Assembly: GCF_009720745.1 (NCBI RefSeq)
Contig: NZ_WNKX01000004.1
Location: forward strand, 62,001 to 126,000
Direction of reading: 5' to 3'
DNA: 64,000 bases
Source: Massilia eburnea
Lineage (GTDB): Bacteria; Pseudomonadota; Gammaproteobacteria; Burkholderiales; Burkholderiaceae_D
Part shown: piece by piece, positions 55,075 through 63,518 of the stretch
How the letters are laid out: each line of letters opens with the position of its first letter
Numbering within the stretch: the stretch's first letter is position 1
Program-made: the position numbers and the translations under genes
The notes under the pieces: generated by a model
Told to the model about the DNA's origin: nothing
Seen by the model: only the letters and a program-made list of their open reading frames with translations
Database searches by the model: none

Positions 55075-55974
55075 ATGGCCTCCGCTTCCAACCCGGCCGC
55101 AGCCGAGGAACTGTCACGTATCCTGAATACGGCGCCGCCGCTTGATCCGCAGGCATATCGCGGTGACGTGCGGCTGACGACCCGTTTCAGCCATGGGGCG
55201 GTGTGCGGCCAGGTGCTGCCGATGAATGAGCACGTCGTCATGACCTATTACGGCGCCAGCCAGCTTTACACCTGGCGTGACGGCCGGCGCCATTCGAATG
55301 GGGTCAAGCGGCCCGGCATGTTGACTCTCATACCGCGGGGCCACGAAGCGCACTGGGAGGTGGCAGGTAATGTGGAGGTATCACACGTTTACCTGTCCGA
55401 CGCCCAGTTGCAGTCTTGTGCCGCGACCCTGGGCAGCGATTTGCCGGACCTGCAATTCGAGGACCGGATTTCGTTTGACGATCCTGTGGCGTCGCGCCTG
55501 ATACAGGTATTGGCGCAGGAGGCCGAAAACCCTCTCGAGCACAGCCGGCTGTTCGCGGATCAGGCCATTGAACTGCTGTGCTTGCATCTTGTGCGGTCCC
55601 ATGTTGCCGCTGGCATGCGGGCGGTGCGCGACATGCTGCCGGGCTTGCAGCCGTGGCAGCTCAGGCGGCTGCGCGACTACGTGCATGAGCGCCTCGATCA
55701 GGACCTCCAGTTGGATGAGTTGGCGGCCGTAGTCGGCCTGAGCCGGTTTCATTTTTGCGTGGCGTTCAAGCGCGCCGCAGGGCAGTCGCCTTATGCATGG
55801 ATTGTCCACTTGCGGATGGAGAAAGCGCGCGAACTCCTGGCTGTTAGACGCTTGTCGATCTGCCAGGTTGCACTTGAAGTCGGGTACCAAACGCCGTCGG
55901 CATTCGCGTCGGCGTTCCGTAGGACGCAAGGTATGACGCCATCGGCATTCCGAGCCGTCGTCAGGCCCGCTTGA
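55075..55974 (+). CDS. AraC-family transcriptional regulator
   Basis: About 299 residues from the ATG at 55075 (MASASNPAAAEEL). In-frame upstream starts at 55009 and 55039 exist but add a non-conserved extension. The N-terminal half is a sensor domain of unassigned type; the C-terminal 100 residues hold two HTH motifs (LDELAAVVGLSRFHFCVAFK, then ICQVALEVGYQTPSAFASAF and GMTPSAFR). It is divergent from the NTF2-like gene, the usual layout for a local regulator. Its 3' end overlaps the convergent PilZ gene by 14 bp. Confidence 0.86.
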   Translation: MASASNPAAAEELSRILNTAPPLDPQAYRGDVRLTTRFSHGAVCGQVLPMNEHVVMTYYGASQLYTWRDGRRHSNGVKRPGMLTLIPRGHEAHWEVAGNVEVSHVYLSDAQLQSCAATLGSDLPDLQFEDRISFDDPVASRLIQVLAQEAENPLEHSRLFADQAIELLCLHLVRSHVAAGMRAVRDMLPGLQPWQLRRLRDYVHERLDQDLQLDELAAVVGLSRFHFCVAFKRAAGQSPYAWIVHLRMEKARELLAVRRLSICQVALEVGYQTPSAFASAFRRTQGMTPSAFRAVVRPA

Positions 55975-56725
55975 CCTGGTCCACCACGTTCTTGAGTTTG
56001 CTTTCTTCCTCTGGCGCAAGCGTGAGGAACCTGCAGCCGATATGGAGCTGTTCGCCCAGGAGGAAGGAACGGAAGGCGCGCGTGACGCGGATCTCCATTT
56101 CCGCGACGATGATGGTTTCCGATCCCATGTCGAGTACCACATCGCGCAGTTTGCGGCCCCTGAGCAAGCCTTTTGCTTCGAGCTTGGTGCAGCGCAGGCC
56201 TAGCCCTCCGAGCGAGAAATCGTAGACCGCGATCTCATAAGAAGTTGTGCCGTTCAGCTCGAACGAGGCGAGGAAATTGGCGCCGACCGGCGTTTCCAGG
56301 CGCTCGAAGGCGCGCCGGTTCATGACGGTGCAGGTTTCCGGGAATGTCATCGGAATATGCTGCGACTTGCCAGGCACCGTTGGCCATTCCTGTGCGGAGA
56401 GGCGGAACTGCATTTTTGCATTGCCCAACACGGTGACAAAAGTGAGCTTGCCGGGTTGCAGGATTGCCCCGTCGTTCAACTCCATGACGAAATGCGGCAA
56501 TTCGGGATCTACCGACAGAATGCGGGCAAGGACCGGCTCCCTGCTACCGGCGGCGTAGATTGAAATGGCATCGCCGTTCGCGGCCAGCAGCGTCAGTGCG
56601 TCGCCGATCTCGTCTTCACTGCTCATGTCATATGAATTGGTCGAAGACGGGAAGGGGGCAATTGCATCCTGTGGCCGGGGCGGGCCTTTACGGATCGGTA
56701 TTGCTTTGGCTTCGGTGAGCAGCAT
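55961..56725 (-). CDS. PilZ-domain protein (YcgR-like)
   Basis: The 254-residue protein has an N-terminal YcgR-N-like beta domain (about 40-135) and a C-terminal PilZ domain with RRAFERLETP (RxxxR) and YDFSLGGLGL (D/NxSxxG), the c-di-GMP binding motifs. Proteins of this type slow flagellar motility when c-di-GMP is high. No flagellar genes are in the window. Its promoter lies in an inverted repeat at 56778-56806. It overlaps the AraC gene at the 3' end. Confidence 0.85.
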   Translation of the reverse strand: MLLTEAKAIPIRKGPPRPQDAIAPFPSSTNSYDMSSEDEIGDALTLLAANGDAISIYAAGSREPVLARILSVDPELPHFVMELNDGAILQPGKLTFVTVLGNAKMQFRLSAQEWPTVPGKSQHIPMTFPETCTVMNRRAFERLETPVGANFLASFELNGTTSYEIAVYDFSLGGLGLRCTKLEAKGLLRGRKLRDVVLDMGSETIIVAEMEIRVTRAFRSFLLGEQLHIGCRFLTLAPEEESKLKNVVDQVKRA

Positions 56726-56777
56726 GTCGTCTCAATGGATGTAATTTTTGACACAGTTTGTGTCTCTTTATAAACTC

Positions 56778-56806
56778 ATCATAGGTCGCTATTTGCTCAA
56801 AAGCAA
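56778..56806 (-). promoter_or_regulatory. Sigma-70 promoter of the PilZ gene, embedded in an inverted repeat
   Basis: On the minus strand: TTGCTT (56806-56801), 17-bp spacer, TATGAT (56783-56778). The same bases belong to an imperfect inverted repeat (CATAGGT 56780-56786, ACCTATG 56806-56812, inner TGCT/AGCA). A plus-strand promoter-like pair TTGACA (56748-56753) and TAAACT (56771-56776, 17-bp spacing) overlaps it, and a perfect ACACAGTTTGTGT palindrome lies at 56751-56763. Confidence 0.55.
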
Positions 56807-56871
56807 CCTATGTTTTTGTCGATCTGGCGCTGGTTCGTTCGTCGTGACAGTACAAACAACTGGAGATTCCG

Positions 56872-57525
56872 ATGACTATCACCATTACCGCATTTGAACG
56901 CTCGCCCGATGGCGGCATGGGGCTGGCGCGCGATACGCGCGTTCGCTGGGCGCTGGAGGAGGTGGGGCAGCCGTATGAGGTGCGGCCGGTTTCATTCACG
57001 GCGATGAAGGCGCCTGCGCATCTGGCGCTGCATCCCTTTGGCCAGATCCCAACTTATGAAGATGGCGACCTTGTTCTGTTTGAGTCGGGAGCGATCATTT
57101 TCCATATCGCTTCCCAGTTTGCGGGTTTGCTGCCGACGGATGCCAACGCCCGGGCGCGGGCGATTACGTGGATGTTTGCTGCGCTGAATACGGTGGAGCC
57201 GCCCATCCTGGAAATCGCCATCGCGAAGTTCCAGGAGGGGGATAAGCCTTGGAGCAAAGAGCGTATGCCGCTGATTGCGGAGCGCGTCCGCAACCGCCTG
57301 GCGCAGCTTTCCGCGCGCCTGGGTGATGACGATTGGCTGGACGGTGAGTTCAGCGCAGGCGACCTGATGATGGTGTCGGTGCTGCTGCGGTCGCGGCCTT
57401 CTGGCATCCTGAATGACTTTCCTCGCCTTGCCGCCTATGTGGCGCGCGGAGAAGCGCGGCCTGCGTACCAGCGGGCCTTCGCCGCCCAATTGGCGTTCAA
57501 TACCGCCCCACCATTGGCAAATTAA
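56872..57525 (+). CDS. Glutathione S-transferase family protein
   Basis: The 217-residue protein has the thioredoxin-like N-terminal domain (MTITITAFERSPDGGMGLAR, cis-Pro in FGQIPTYEDGDLVLFESGAI with the ES glutathione motif) and an all-helical C-terminal domain (about 90-217, with LDGEFSAGDLMMVSVLL). The catalytic residue is probably Ser or Arg near the start (FERSPDGG). A related, decayed 5' fragment lies at 54379-54530. The substrate is unknown. Confidence 0.87.
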   Translation: MTITITAFERSPDGGMGLARDTRVRWALEEVGQPYEVRPVSFTAMKAPAHLALHPFGQIPTYEDGDLVLFESGAIIFHIASQFAGLLPTDANARARAITWMFAALNTVEPPILEIAIAKFQEGDKPWSKERMPLIAERVRNRLAQLSARLGDDDWLDGEFSAGDLMMVSVLLRSRPSGILNDFPRLAAYVARGEARPAYQRAFAAQLAFNTAPPLAN

Positions 57526-57537
57526 CTCAGGTGAGAG

Positions 57538-57807
57538 CTAGGCAGGATGCAGGGTTTCCCCCATTTCAATTTTAGACTGCCTTAGACACAGTTCACTAAA
57601 GCGCTCTCTGCACTTGTCGGCAAGCACCCAGAATTCGTCGCCAGGAAACCGCAGCCAGACGAAGCGCCATGCGTTGCGGCCCGGTGCCCGCGATAACTGG
57701 TGCGCAGACTTGTTCCGTCTGGCAGGAATACATTCTTCCATTGAAATCCTCGCATTGGCTGGCCATTCTTGCGCACGGAGAGCCGCTCCATTTCCACTGC
57801 CAGCCAA
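57538..57807 (-). pseudogene. Two-frame ORF relic, unrecognised protein
   Basis: Two overlapping minus-strand frames each look protein-like in only one half: one gives MERLSVRKNGQPMRGFQWKN followed by VFLPDGTSLRTSYRG, and another gives APGRNAWRFVWLRFPGDEFW followed by VLADKCRERFSEL. Joined by one frameshift near the middle they make a single plausible domain. I do not recognise it with confidence. It faces the phased repeat array at 57813-57963, which would be its upstream region. It may be a relic or a very diverged small gene. Confidence 0.35.
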
Positions 57808-57812
57808 CGTTT

Positions 57813-57963
57813 TTTAGATTCCCTACCCGAGTAAATAGATCGGTCTAGACTTTGGCGGCCAGTTTTTAGGTCGATATAGACTACCTGGCCCTGATTTCAG
57901 ACCTGTTTAGACCGATTTCGGGCGAATTTGACCTGTTTAGACCTGAGCGGAATTTTAGGACCC
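57813..57963. repeat. Helically phased half-site array, 31-bp period
   Basis: TAGAC-type half-sites (consensus about TTTAGACC) occur with their TAG/CAG/TTG cores ending at 57817, 57838, 57848, 57869, 57879, 57900, 57910, 57930, 57940 and a weaker one at 57958. The spacings alternate 21, 10, 21, 10, 21, 10, 20, 10, so each 31-bp unit has two half-sites on one face of the helix. Clear pairs are TTCAGACCTGTTTAGACC (57896-57913) and TTTGACCTGTTTAGACC (57927-57943). The region is AT-rich compared with its surroundings and lies between a minus-strand relic and a plus-strand membrane protein gene. An operator array for an oligomeric regulator is the simplest reading. Confidence 0.65.
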
Positions 57964-58014
57964 ACTACAGAGTGCCTCCCACGCACGGTTGAAAACACAT
58001 TTTCTTGATCTTTG

Positions 58015-58020
58015 TATAAT
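58015..58020 (+). promoter_or_regulatory. Candidate -10 of the membrane protein gene
   Basis: TATAAT at 58015-58020, about 44 bp before the ATG at 58064. The best -35 (TTGAAA, 57989-57994) is 20 bp away, too far for a standard promoter, so an activator may be needed. Confidence 0.4.
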
Positions 58021-58063
58021 TGCGCTTCTAATAATATTTCCGCAATTCAACTATCAAGAAGCA

Positions 58064-59029
58064 ATGGAAGACGTTACGACAACTGGCCAAGCGAAACCCT
58101 CCAGGAAATGGGTGCGCATCGCGATTTATATCTTTGCCGCAGTGGGGCTGCTGTTTTCGGCGCTGATCGCTGTGATGGCTTTCCGCCACCAGCCGGAATC
58201 ACCCCATACGATTGATGCGAATGATGCGATTTCGGAGCTCATGACGCGCAACTATGGCAAGTATTCGGAATCGCAGCGCGGCTGGCTCTACGTCGACGAG
58301 GAGAACCATGCGACTTACCTCGTGACGGTCATCCAGCAGAAGAAGGTCGACGGCAAGGAGGGGGATGAGCTCTATCTCGTTGCCAGCGGGCGGACTATTG
58401 AGAGCCGGGATGGGCAGGATTCGTTCTATGGCGTATTCCAGCTGCGTTACAGCGGCGGCCAACTGTATGAGTACAGCGACGTGCGGCGTTCAAGCGGTAC
58501 GGATCCGGTGACGCCGGAGCGTGTGCACTTCGAGGCGTTGAGCGGCGATGTCTGGGGCTGGGTGGTGAAGGTCTCGGATAATGCAACTGGCGACGGTGAA
58601 GAGAGCATCAACACACGCAACGTGGTGCTGGCTCCGCACAACGAGCAGATTGCGGTATTGGGCGAGTTTAATGCTGCATTCCAGGTCCTCGGGGCGGGCG
58701 GCTGTGAAGAGACTGAGCATCGCTACGCCGAGTGGAAGCAGGCAATGAACGACAAGAAGAGCCTCAAGAAAGAGGAAGGCACTGCGGGAGAAGCGACTGC
58801 CGAAGTGGAAGACGATGGCGAAGATTTCGAGCCGCCGCGCTGCACCAGGCTGCAATGGACGTATCGTACCGACCCAGTTGCCGATGCGACCTTTACGCCG
58901 CTGTACATCACGCGCAAGCCGGGTATGCAGGAAGGCGTGCAGCGCGAAGCGAAGACCTGGAAGGTGATGTTCGATCCCAAGAGCTACACCTATCTGCTGC
59001 CCGACGAGTTGAAGAACCAGGGCATGTGA
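58064..59029 (+). CDS. Single-span membrane protein of unknown function
   Basis: About 321 residues from the ATG at 58064 (MEDVTTTGQAKPSRKWVRIA), chosen because it follows AAGAAG and because the upstream extension overlaps the probable promoter. One transmembrane helix (IAIYIFAAVGLLFSALIAVMA, about 19-40), then a mainly extracytoplasmic domain with a charged low-complexity segment (KKEEGTAGEATAEVEDDGED, about 240-260). No enzymatic motif is seen. I do not recognise the family. The phased half-site array lies upstream. Confidence 0.7.
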   Translation: MEDVTTTGQAKPSRKWVRIAIYIFAAVGLLFSALIAVMAFRHQPESPHTIDANDAISELMTRNYGKYSESQRGWLYVDEENHATYLVTVIQQKKVDGKEGDELYLVASGRTIESRDGQDSFYGVFQLRYSGGQLYEYSDVRRSSGTDPVTPERVHFEALSGDVWGWVVKVSDNATGDGEESINTRNVVLAPHNEQIAVLGEFNAAFQVLGAGGCEETEHRYAEWKQAMNDKKSLKKEEGTAGEATAEVEDDGEDFEPPRCTRLQWTYRTDPVADATFTPLYITRKPGMQEGVQREAKTWKVMFDPKSYTYLLPDELKNQGM

Positions 59030-59941
59030 TCATGCGTGGCGCCGCCGATACTGGCCTGGCAATTCGCCCATCTGCAGTTTGAACGCTTTGCCGAAGGCGG
59101 CTTCCGACTGGTAGCCGACTTCGAAGCAAATATCTCCCACCTTGCGGCGCGTGGTGCGCAGCAGTTCACAAGCGACGGCCATCCTTACGCGCGTGAGGAA
59201 ATCGAAGACCGTCATTCCAGACGCCTGCTGGAAGCGCCGCGCGTAGCTGGCACGTGACATGGCCGCCAGCTTGCCGAGTGCTTCGATGGTCCAGGGCTGG
59301 CCAGGCGCATCCAGCACGGCTTTGGCCGAGGCGCCAAGCCGTGCGTCCGCCATGACGGCAAGAATGCTGGCGTCGCGGTCCGGACGCTCGTTATAGCGCC
59401 GCAATGCCAGCACGAGCAGGGTATGGCTGAGCGCCGTGACGATGGCGAGTGCTCCTGGAGACGCTGCGGATGCTTCCTGGCGCATCAGCGCAACCACGGC
59501 CTGCAGCGACTCCGGCGCTTCCTCGTCCGTCAAGGAAACATGCAGGCGGTCGGGCAAGGTCTTGAACAGCAATTCGCCGGCCTCGCTGGCATGCGTGAAA
59601 TGGCCGCACAACAAATCCGAGCCTACCTTTCCTTTGCCTGCGCGGCGCAAGGGCAGCATGCCGTCGTAGCGCATCCGCATGGCGCCATCTTCCCCTTGTG
59701 TATCGTAGTCGCGGATGACGTGGGCGCCGCCGCGGGGAAACAGGATGAAATCGCCGGCGCGCGCGGTCAACACGCCTTTGTCGGTCGCGATCCGGCAACT
59801 GCCTGCCAGGATGAGATGGAAGGGCACGGTGCCGGGCGGCGCCGGCTCGTGGGGAATTTCAAAGCTCCCCGAGAGCTGGCAGCGCAAATCCAGCCCGGCT
59901 TGCGGGCGCGTCATTTGAATCATCCGCGTTAAGGCGTCCAT
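59030..59941 (-). CDS. AraC-family regulator with cupin domain
   Basis: The 303-residue protein has an N-terminal cupin-type domain (PPGTVPFHLILAGSCRIATD, FILFPRGGAHVI) and C-terminal AraC HTHs (IEALGKLAAMSRASYARRFQ, then KVGDICFEVGYQSEAAFGKA). It belongs to the cupin_6-containing AraC group whose members often control adjacent oxidoreductase or AhpD-type genes. It is divergent from the AhpD-like gene and convergent with the membrane protein, whose stop abuts its own. Confidence 0.88.
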   Translation of the reverse strand: MDALTRMIQMTRPQAGLDLRCQLSGSFEIPHEPAPPGTVPFHLILAGSCRIATDKGVLTARAGDFILFPRGGAHVIRDYDTQGEDGAMRMRYDGMLPLRRAGKGKVGSDLLCGHFTHASEAGELLFKTLPDRLHVSLTDEEAPESLQAVVALMRQEASAASPGALAIVTALSHTLLVLALRRYNERPDRDASILAVMADARLGASAKAVLDAPGQPWTIEALGKLAAMSRASYARRFQQASGMTVFDFLTRVRMAVACELLRTTRRKVGDICFEVGYQSEAAFGKAFKLQMGELPGQYRRRHA

Positions 59942-60036
59942 GATACGAATCCGCTAAATGATGGGACTGATTCGACATTATAGTCTCAATGATCGGCGCA
60001 TACTTCTTCCATACCCACTGTTCAAAGGAGAACATC

Positions 60037-60387
60037 ATGCTGGACTGGAATACTTACCGCACCGAGCTTTTGGGCCGCATCGGCGATATCGCCAAACTGT
60101 CACCCGATACGGTTCGCGGTTATCAGGCGCTGTCTGGAGCTGCGCGGAAAAACGGGCGTCTTGACGCCAAGACCGTGGAACTCATTTCGCTGGCGGTGGC
60201 GGTCACGATGCGTTGCGACGGCTGTATTACAGTGCATGCAGATGCAGCCTTGAAGCAAGGCGCGACGCGCGAGGAGATTGCCGATGCGCTGGGTGTCGCC
60301 GTGGCCATGAACGCGGGCGCTGCGCTGGTATATTCGGCGCGTGCGATCGACGCTGTGGCGGCGTTGGAGACAAGCGCGGGCGCTTAA
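60037..60387 (+). CDS. AhpD-like carboxymuconolactone decarboxylase family protein
   Basis: The 116-residue protein has the AhpD-type core: AKTVELISLAVAVTMRCDGC then ITVHADAALKQGATREEIAD. The CDGCITVH segment provides the CxxC-x3-H redox site of AhpD-like peroxidase reductants. AAAGGAG precedes the ATG at 60037, so the longer upstream ORF is not used. It is divergent from the cupin AraC regulator, a frequent pairing. A thiol-dependent peroxidase or related role is likely; carboxymuconolactone decarboxylation is not implied. Confidence 0.87.
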   Translation: MLDWNTYRTELLGRIGDIAKLSPDTVRGYQALSGAARKNGRLDAKTVELISLAVAVTMRCDGCITVHADAALKQGATREEIADALGVAVAMNAGAALVYSARAIDAVAALETSAGA

Positions 60388-60428
60388 TGGTATGATGGAC
60401 GGCTGATACATCATGTTGTGATATAAAA

Positions 60429-60848
60429 ATGCCGTCTTCACCCGATTCTTTGGGCAAGGCCGACTTCATGGCCTTGTCCGAATTCCGCTATCAAATGCGG
60501 CGCTTCGAGCGCTTTTCCGAAAATGCAGCGCATGCCGAAGGCATCACGCCGCTGCAGTACTTGCTGCTTTTGCATATCAAAGGCTACCCGGGCCGCGATT
60601 GGGCGACTGTGGGCGAACTGGCCGAGCGGCTGCAGGCGCAGCAGCATGGCGTGGTAGCGCTCCTGAGCCGCTGCGAGGCGGCCGGGCTGGTGCAGCGCCG
60701 CCCCAATGCACTGGACCGGCGCAAGGTCGAAGTCCATCTGCTGCCTGCCGGCGAAGAGGTGCTGCTGCGCCTGGCCGCCATCCACCGCGCCGAACTGCAA
60801 TCGCTGCACGGTGTCTTCACTGTTCCCAACCTGCCTCACAAACCATGA
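60429..60848 (+). CDS. MarR-family transcriptional regulator
   Basis: The 139-residue protein has a winged HTH with RDWATVGELAERLQAQQHGV and VALLSRCEAAGLVQRRPNAL, followed by DRRKVEVHLLPAGEEVL, the beta-wing and the C-terminal dimerisation helix. MarR proteins are usually ligand-responsive repressors. Its stop overlaps the ClC channel start (ATGA), so both are probably one transcript and the channel may be under its control. Confidence 0.88.
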   Translation: MPSSPDSLGKADFMALSEFRYQMRRFERFSENAAHAEGITPLQYLLLLHIKGYPGRDWATVGELAERLQAQQHGVVALLSRCEAAGLVQRRPNALDRRKVEVHLLPAGEEVLLRLAAIHRAELQSLHGVFTVPNLPHKP

Positions 60849-62587
60849 AACCTTATGACCCGCGCCGCGATTTCAGCGGCGACGCGCGCCTGTTGCCGAT
60901 TGGCGCCATGGCCGCTTTTATCGGCGCCCTGAGCACGGGGACCGCCTGGCTGCTGCTGAAGGCGATTTCGCTGTTTACCAACTTGTTCTTCTTTCAAAGC
61001 CTGTCCACGGCGCCGCAGTCGCCGGCAGTGCATGCGCTGGGCGCCTGGGTGATCGCAGTGCCGGTCATCGGTGCGCTGATGATCGGCTTGATCGCGCGCT
61101 TTGGTTCGGAGCAGATCCGTGGCCACGGCATTCCGGAAGCAATCGAAGCCATCCTGTTCAAGCGCAGCGCCATGTCGCCCAAGGTGGCGGTGCTCAAGCC
61201 GCTGGCCTCGGCAATTGCCATTGGCAGCGGCGGCCCGTTTGGCGCGGAAGGCCCGATCATCATGACGGGCGGCGCGGTGGGGTCGCTGTTCGCACAGCAT
61301 TTCCATCTGAGCGATGCCGAGCGCAAGACCTTGCTGGTGGCGGGCGCGGTGGCGGGCATGACGGCGGTATTCGGCACGCCTATCGCGGCGGTGCTGCTGG
61401 CGGTGGAACTGCTGCTGTTCGAACTGCGTCCGCGCAGCCTGCTGCCGGTGGCGATCGCTTGCGCGGTGGCAGGCTTCCTGCGGCCGCTGCTGATGGAGGC
61501 GGGGCCGCTGTTCCCGCAACAGAGCCCGGTGCTGCCGCCGGTGGCCTTGCTGTCCTGCGCCCTGGCCGGCGTGTTGTGCGGCGTCATGGCCTGGTTGCTG
61601 TCGACTGCCCTGTACCGGGTGGAAGACGGCTTCCATCAGCTGCCGATCCATTGGATGTGGTGGCCGGCGCTGGGCGCCCTGGCCATCGGCGTGGGCGGTT
61701 ATTTCCAGCCGCGCGCGCTGGGCGTCGGGTATGACGTCATCGGCGACCTGCTGCAAAACCACCTGGCTGCCAGTGTGGTGGCCACCCTGCTGGTGGCGAA
61801 AGCCGTCATGTGGCTGATCGCGCTGGGCTCGGGCACCTCGGGCGGGGTACTGGCGCCCTTGCTGATGCTGGGCGCCGGCCTGGGTACGGTGCTGGGGCCG
61901 TACCTGCCGGGCGGCACGCCGCAGGTCTGGCCGCTGGTATTCATGGCGGCGACACTTGGCGGCATGATGCGCGCACCGATCATGGCGACCGTGTTCGCTT
62001 ATGAGCTGACGCATGATGCGAATGCGCTATTGCCGGTGCTGGCGGCCTCGGTGGTGTCGTACGGCTTTACCGTGATCACCATGCACCGTTCGATCCTGAC
62101 CGAGAAGATCGCCCGCCGCGGCCACCATATTTACCGTGAATACGGCATCGATCCCCTGGAGCGGCATAGTGTGGAGGAAGTGATGACCGCTACGCCGGTG
62201 TCTATCGACGCCGATGCGCGGGTGGACGACGTGCTGGCATCGCACTTTGGAGCAGGGCAGCGCCACCGCGCCTTCCCCGTGACCAAGGGCGGCGCGGTGC
62301 TCGGCATGCTGGACCGGGCGGCGCTGGAACAGGCGGGCGATGCGGTCCATGTGCGCGAGCTGTATGGAGTGAACGCGCCCATCGTGGCGCTGCGCGGCGA
62401 GACTTGCCGCACGGTGGCGATCCGGCTGGCGGTGCATGGCCTGGAACGGCTGCCGGTGGTGGCCGACGCCGAGAGCCGCCAGCTGGTGGGCATCATCAGC
62501 CGCAGCGACATGATCAAATCGTCGCTGGCGCTGGAAAACGAAGAGCACCGGCGGCACCGCTTCCGCCGTTTTACGCTGAACCCTTAA
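60845..62587 (+). CDS. ClC-family chloride channel/antiporter with CBS domains
   Basis: About 580 residues. The membrane part has the three ClC ion-path signatures in order: GHGIPEAIEA, GPFGAEGPIIM with the gating Glu retained, and GTSGGVLAPLLML. The C-terminus (about 440-580) has two CBS motifs (VEEVMTATPVSIDADARVDD, then LERLPVVADAESRQLVGIIS). The ATG at 60845 overlaps the MarR stop; the longer upstream frame is a shadow of the MarR gene. Retention of the external Glu allows either H+/Cl- exchange or a gated channel. Its stop shares TTAA with the convergent binding-protein gene. Confidence 0.88.
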   Translation: MKPYDPRRDFSGDARLLPIGAMAAFIGALSTGTAWLLLKAISLFTNLFFFQSLSTAPQSPAVHALGAWVIAVPVIGALMIGLIARFGSEQIRGHGIPEAIEAILFKRSAMSPKVAVLKPLASAIAIGSGGPFGAEGPIIMTGGAVGSLFAQHFHLSDAERKTLLVAGAVAGMTAVFGTPIAAVLLAVELLLFELRPRSLLPVAIACAVAGFLRPLLMEAGPLFPQQSPVLPPVALLSCALAGVLCGVMAWLLSTALYRVEDGFHQLPIHWMWWPALGALAIGVGGYFQPRALGVGYDVIGDLLQNHLAASVVATLLVAKAVMWLIALGSGTSGGVLAPLLMLGAGLGTVLGPYLPGGTPQVWPLVFMAATLGGMMRAPIMATVFAYELTHDANALLPVLAASVVSYGFTVITMHRSILTEKIARRGHHIYREYGIDPLERHSVEEVMTATPVSIDADARVDDVLASHFGAGQRHRAFPVTKGGAVLGMLDRAALEQAGDAVHVRELYGVNAPIVALRGETCRTVAIRLAVHGLERLPVVADAESRQLVGIISRSDMIKSSLALENEEHRRHRFRRFTLNP

Positions 62588-63312
62588 CGCGGGCGCCAGT
62601 TGGCGTACTTGCGGTCGATTGCGGCCGAGGTACCGTCTTTTACGATGTCGGCCATCGCTGCCGACATCGCCGCAATCGTGGCGTCAGGCACCGCCTTGTT
62701 GCAGGCCAGGTAAGCGCGCGAGGAGTGGAAGGTGAGCAGGGGCACGATCTTGCCCGCCAGGCCCTCCTGCTCCAGCAGGCCGTTGGCCAGCTGGTGGCTG
62801 GTCACCCACAAATCGATGCGGCCGCCCATCAGCTTGCGCGGGTTGGAAAAATTATCCGGCGCGGCATCCACCTTGAAACCCCGGTCCAGCAGGTACTGCA
62901 CGCGCACATCGCCGCTGTAGCCGCCGATGCGCAGCTTCTTGGCGTCGTCCAGGGCGGTCAGCTGGAAGGGCGCATTGGCCAGGCCGTACAGGGTCCAGTC
63001 GAACTCGCGCAAGGGGCCGACCCACTTGAACAGCGCTTCGCGCTCGGGCGTGCGTGAAGTGGAAAACACGCAGGCATCGGGCATGCGCAATGCCAGTTCG
63101 TAGGCGCGCTTCCAGGCCGTGATCTCCATGGTGTAACTGACGCCGGCGCGCGCCATGATCTCCTTCACCTTATCGGTCGAGATGCCGGTGATGCGCTCGC
63201 CGTCGCGCATGATGTCGGGCGGCGTGTTCTCGGTGTACAGATGCAGGCTTCCCGCCTGCGCCGCCAGCGGGAGCGCAAGGATCGAAACAGCGAGGAGCAG
63301 CTTGGGAGTCAT
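62584..63312 (-). CDS. Periplasmic solute-binding protein, polar-amino-acid type (SBP_bac_3)
   Basis: The 242-residue protein has a signal peptide (LLLAVSILALPLAAQAG) and a two-lobed type II binding fold: ENTPPDIMRDGERITGISTD, AWKRAYELALRMPDACVFST, and VQYLLDRGFKVDAAPDNF. No ABC permease or ATPase lies nearby, so it is an orphan binding protein, as is common in Oxalobacteraceae. The ligand is unknown. Confidence 0.85.
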   Translation of the reverse strand: MTPKLLLAVSILALPLAAQAGSLHLYTENTPPDIMRDGERITGISTDKVKEIMARAGVSYTMEITAWKRAYELALRMPDACVFSTSRTPEREALFKWVGPLREFDWTLYGLANAPFQLTALDDAKKLRIGGYSGDVRVQYLLDRGFKVDAAPDNFSNPRKLMGGRIDLWVTSHQLANGLLEQEGLAGKIVPLLTFHSSRAYLACNKAVPDATIAAMSAAMADIVKDGTSAAIDRKYANWRPR

Positions 63313-63518
63313 AGTCCGGTCATCATCTGCGTCTTGCCGCGTGAAGTCAATCTAACTAAACAGCCAATGTTCCGTTGTGGGCCGACAACGAAGGAAGGTC
63401 GATTGTTTAACTGCTTAAAGCGCACGAGGGGGAGGGTGACAAAGCGAGAGAATCCTGAGGAGGCGGCTGCCTATACTGGAGATTCCATATGGCAACAACC
63501 CTACAGGAGTCCAAACAA

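Noticed and set aside
56780..56817. Rho-independent terminator (hairpin plus T5) ahead of the GST gene
   Set aside because: No plus-strand gene lies upstream, and the same bases form a well-spaced minus-strand promoter, so the T-run is probably incidental.
57813..57963. CRISPR array
   Set aside because: Units drift in sequence, there are no unique spacers of constant length between identical repeats, and no cas genes are near.
63372..63400. Sigma-28 (FliA) promoter before the PAS protein
   Set aside because: A GCCGACAA resembles the -10, but no TAAAG-type -35 is at the required distance.
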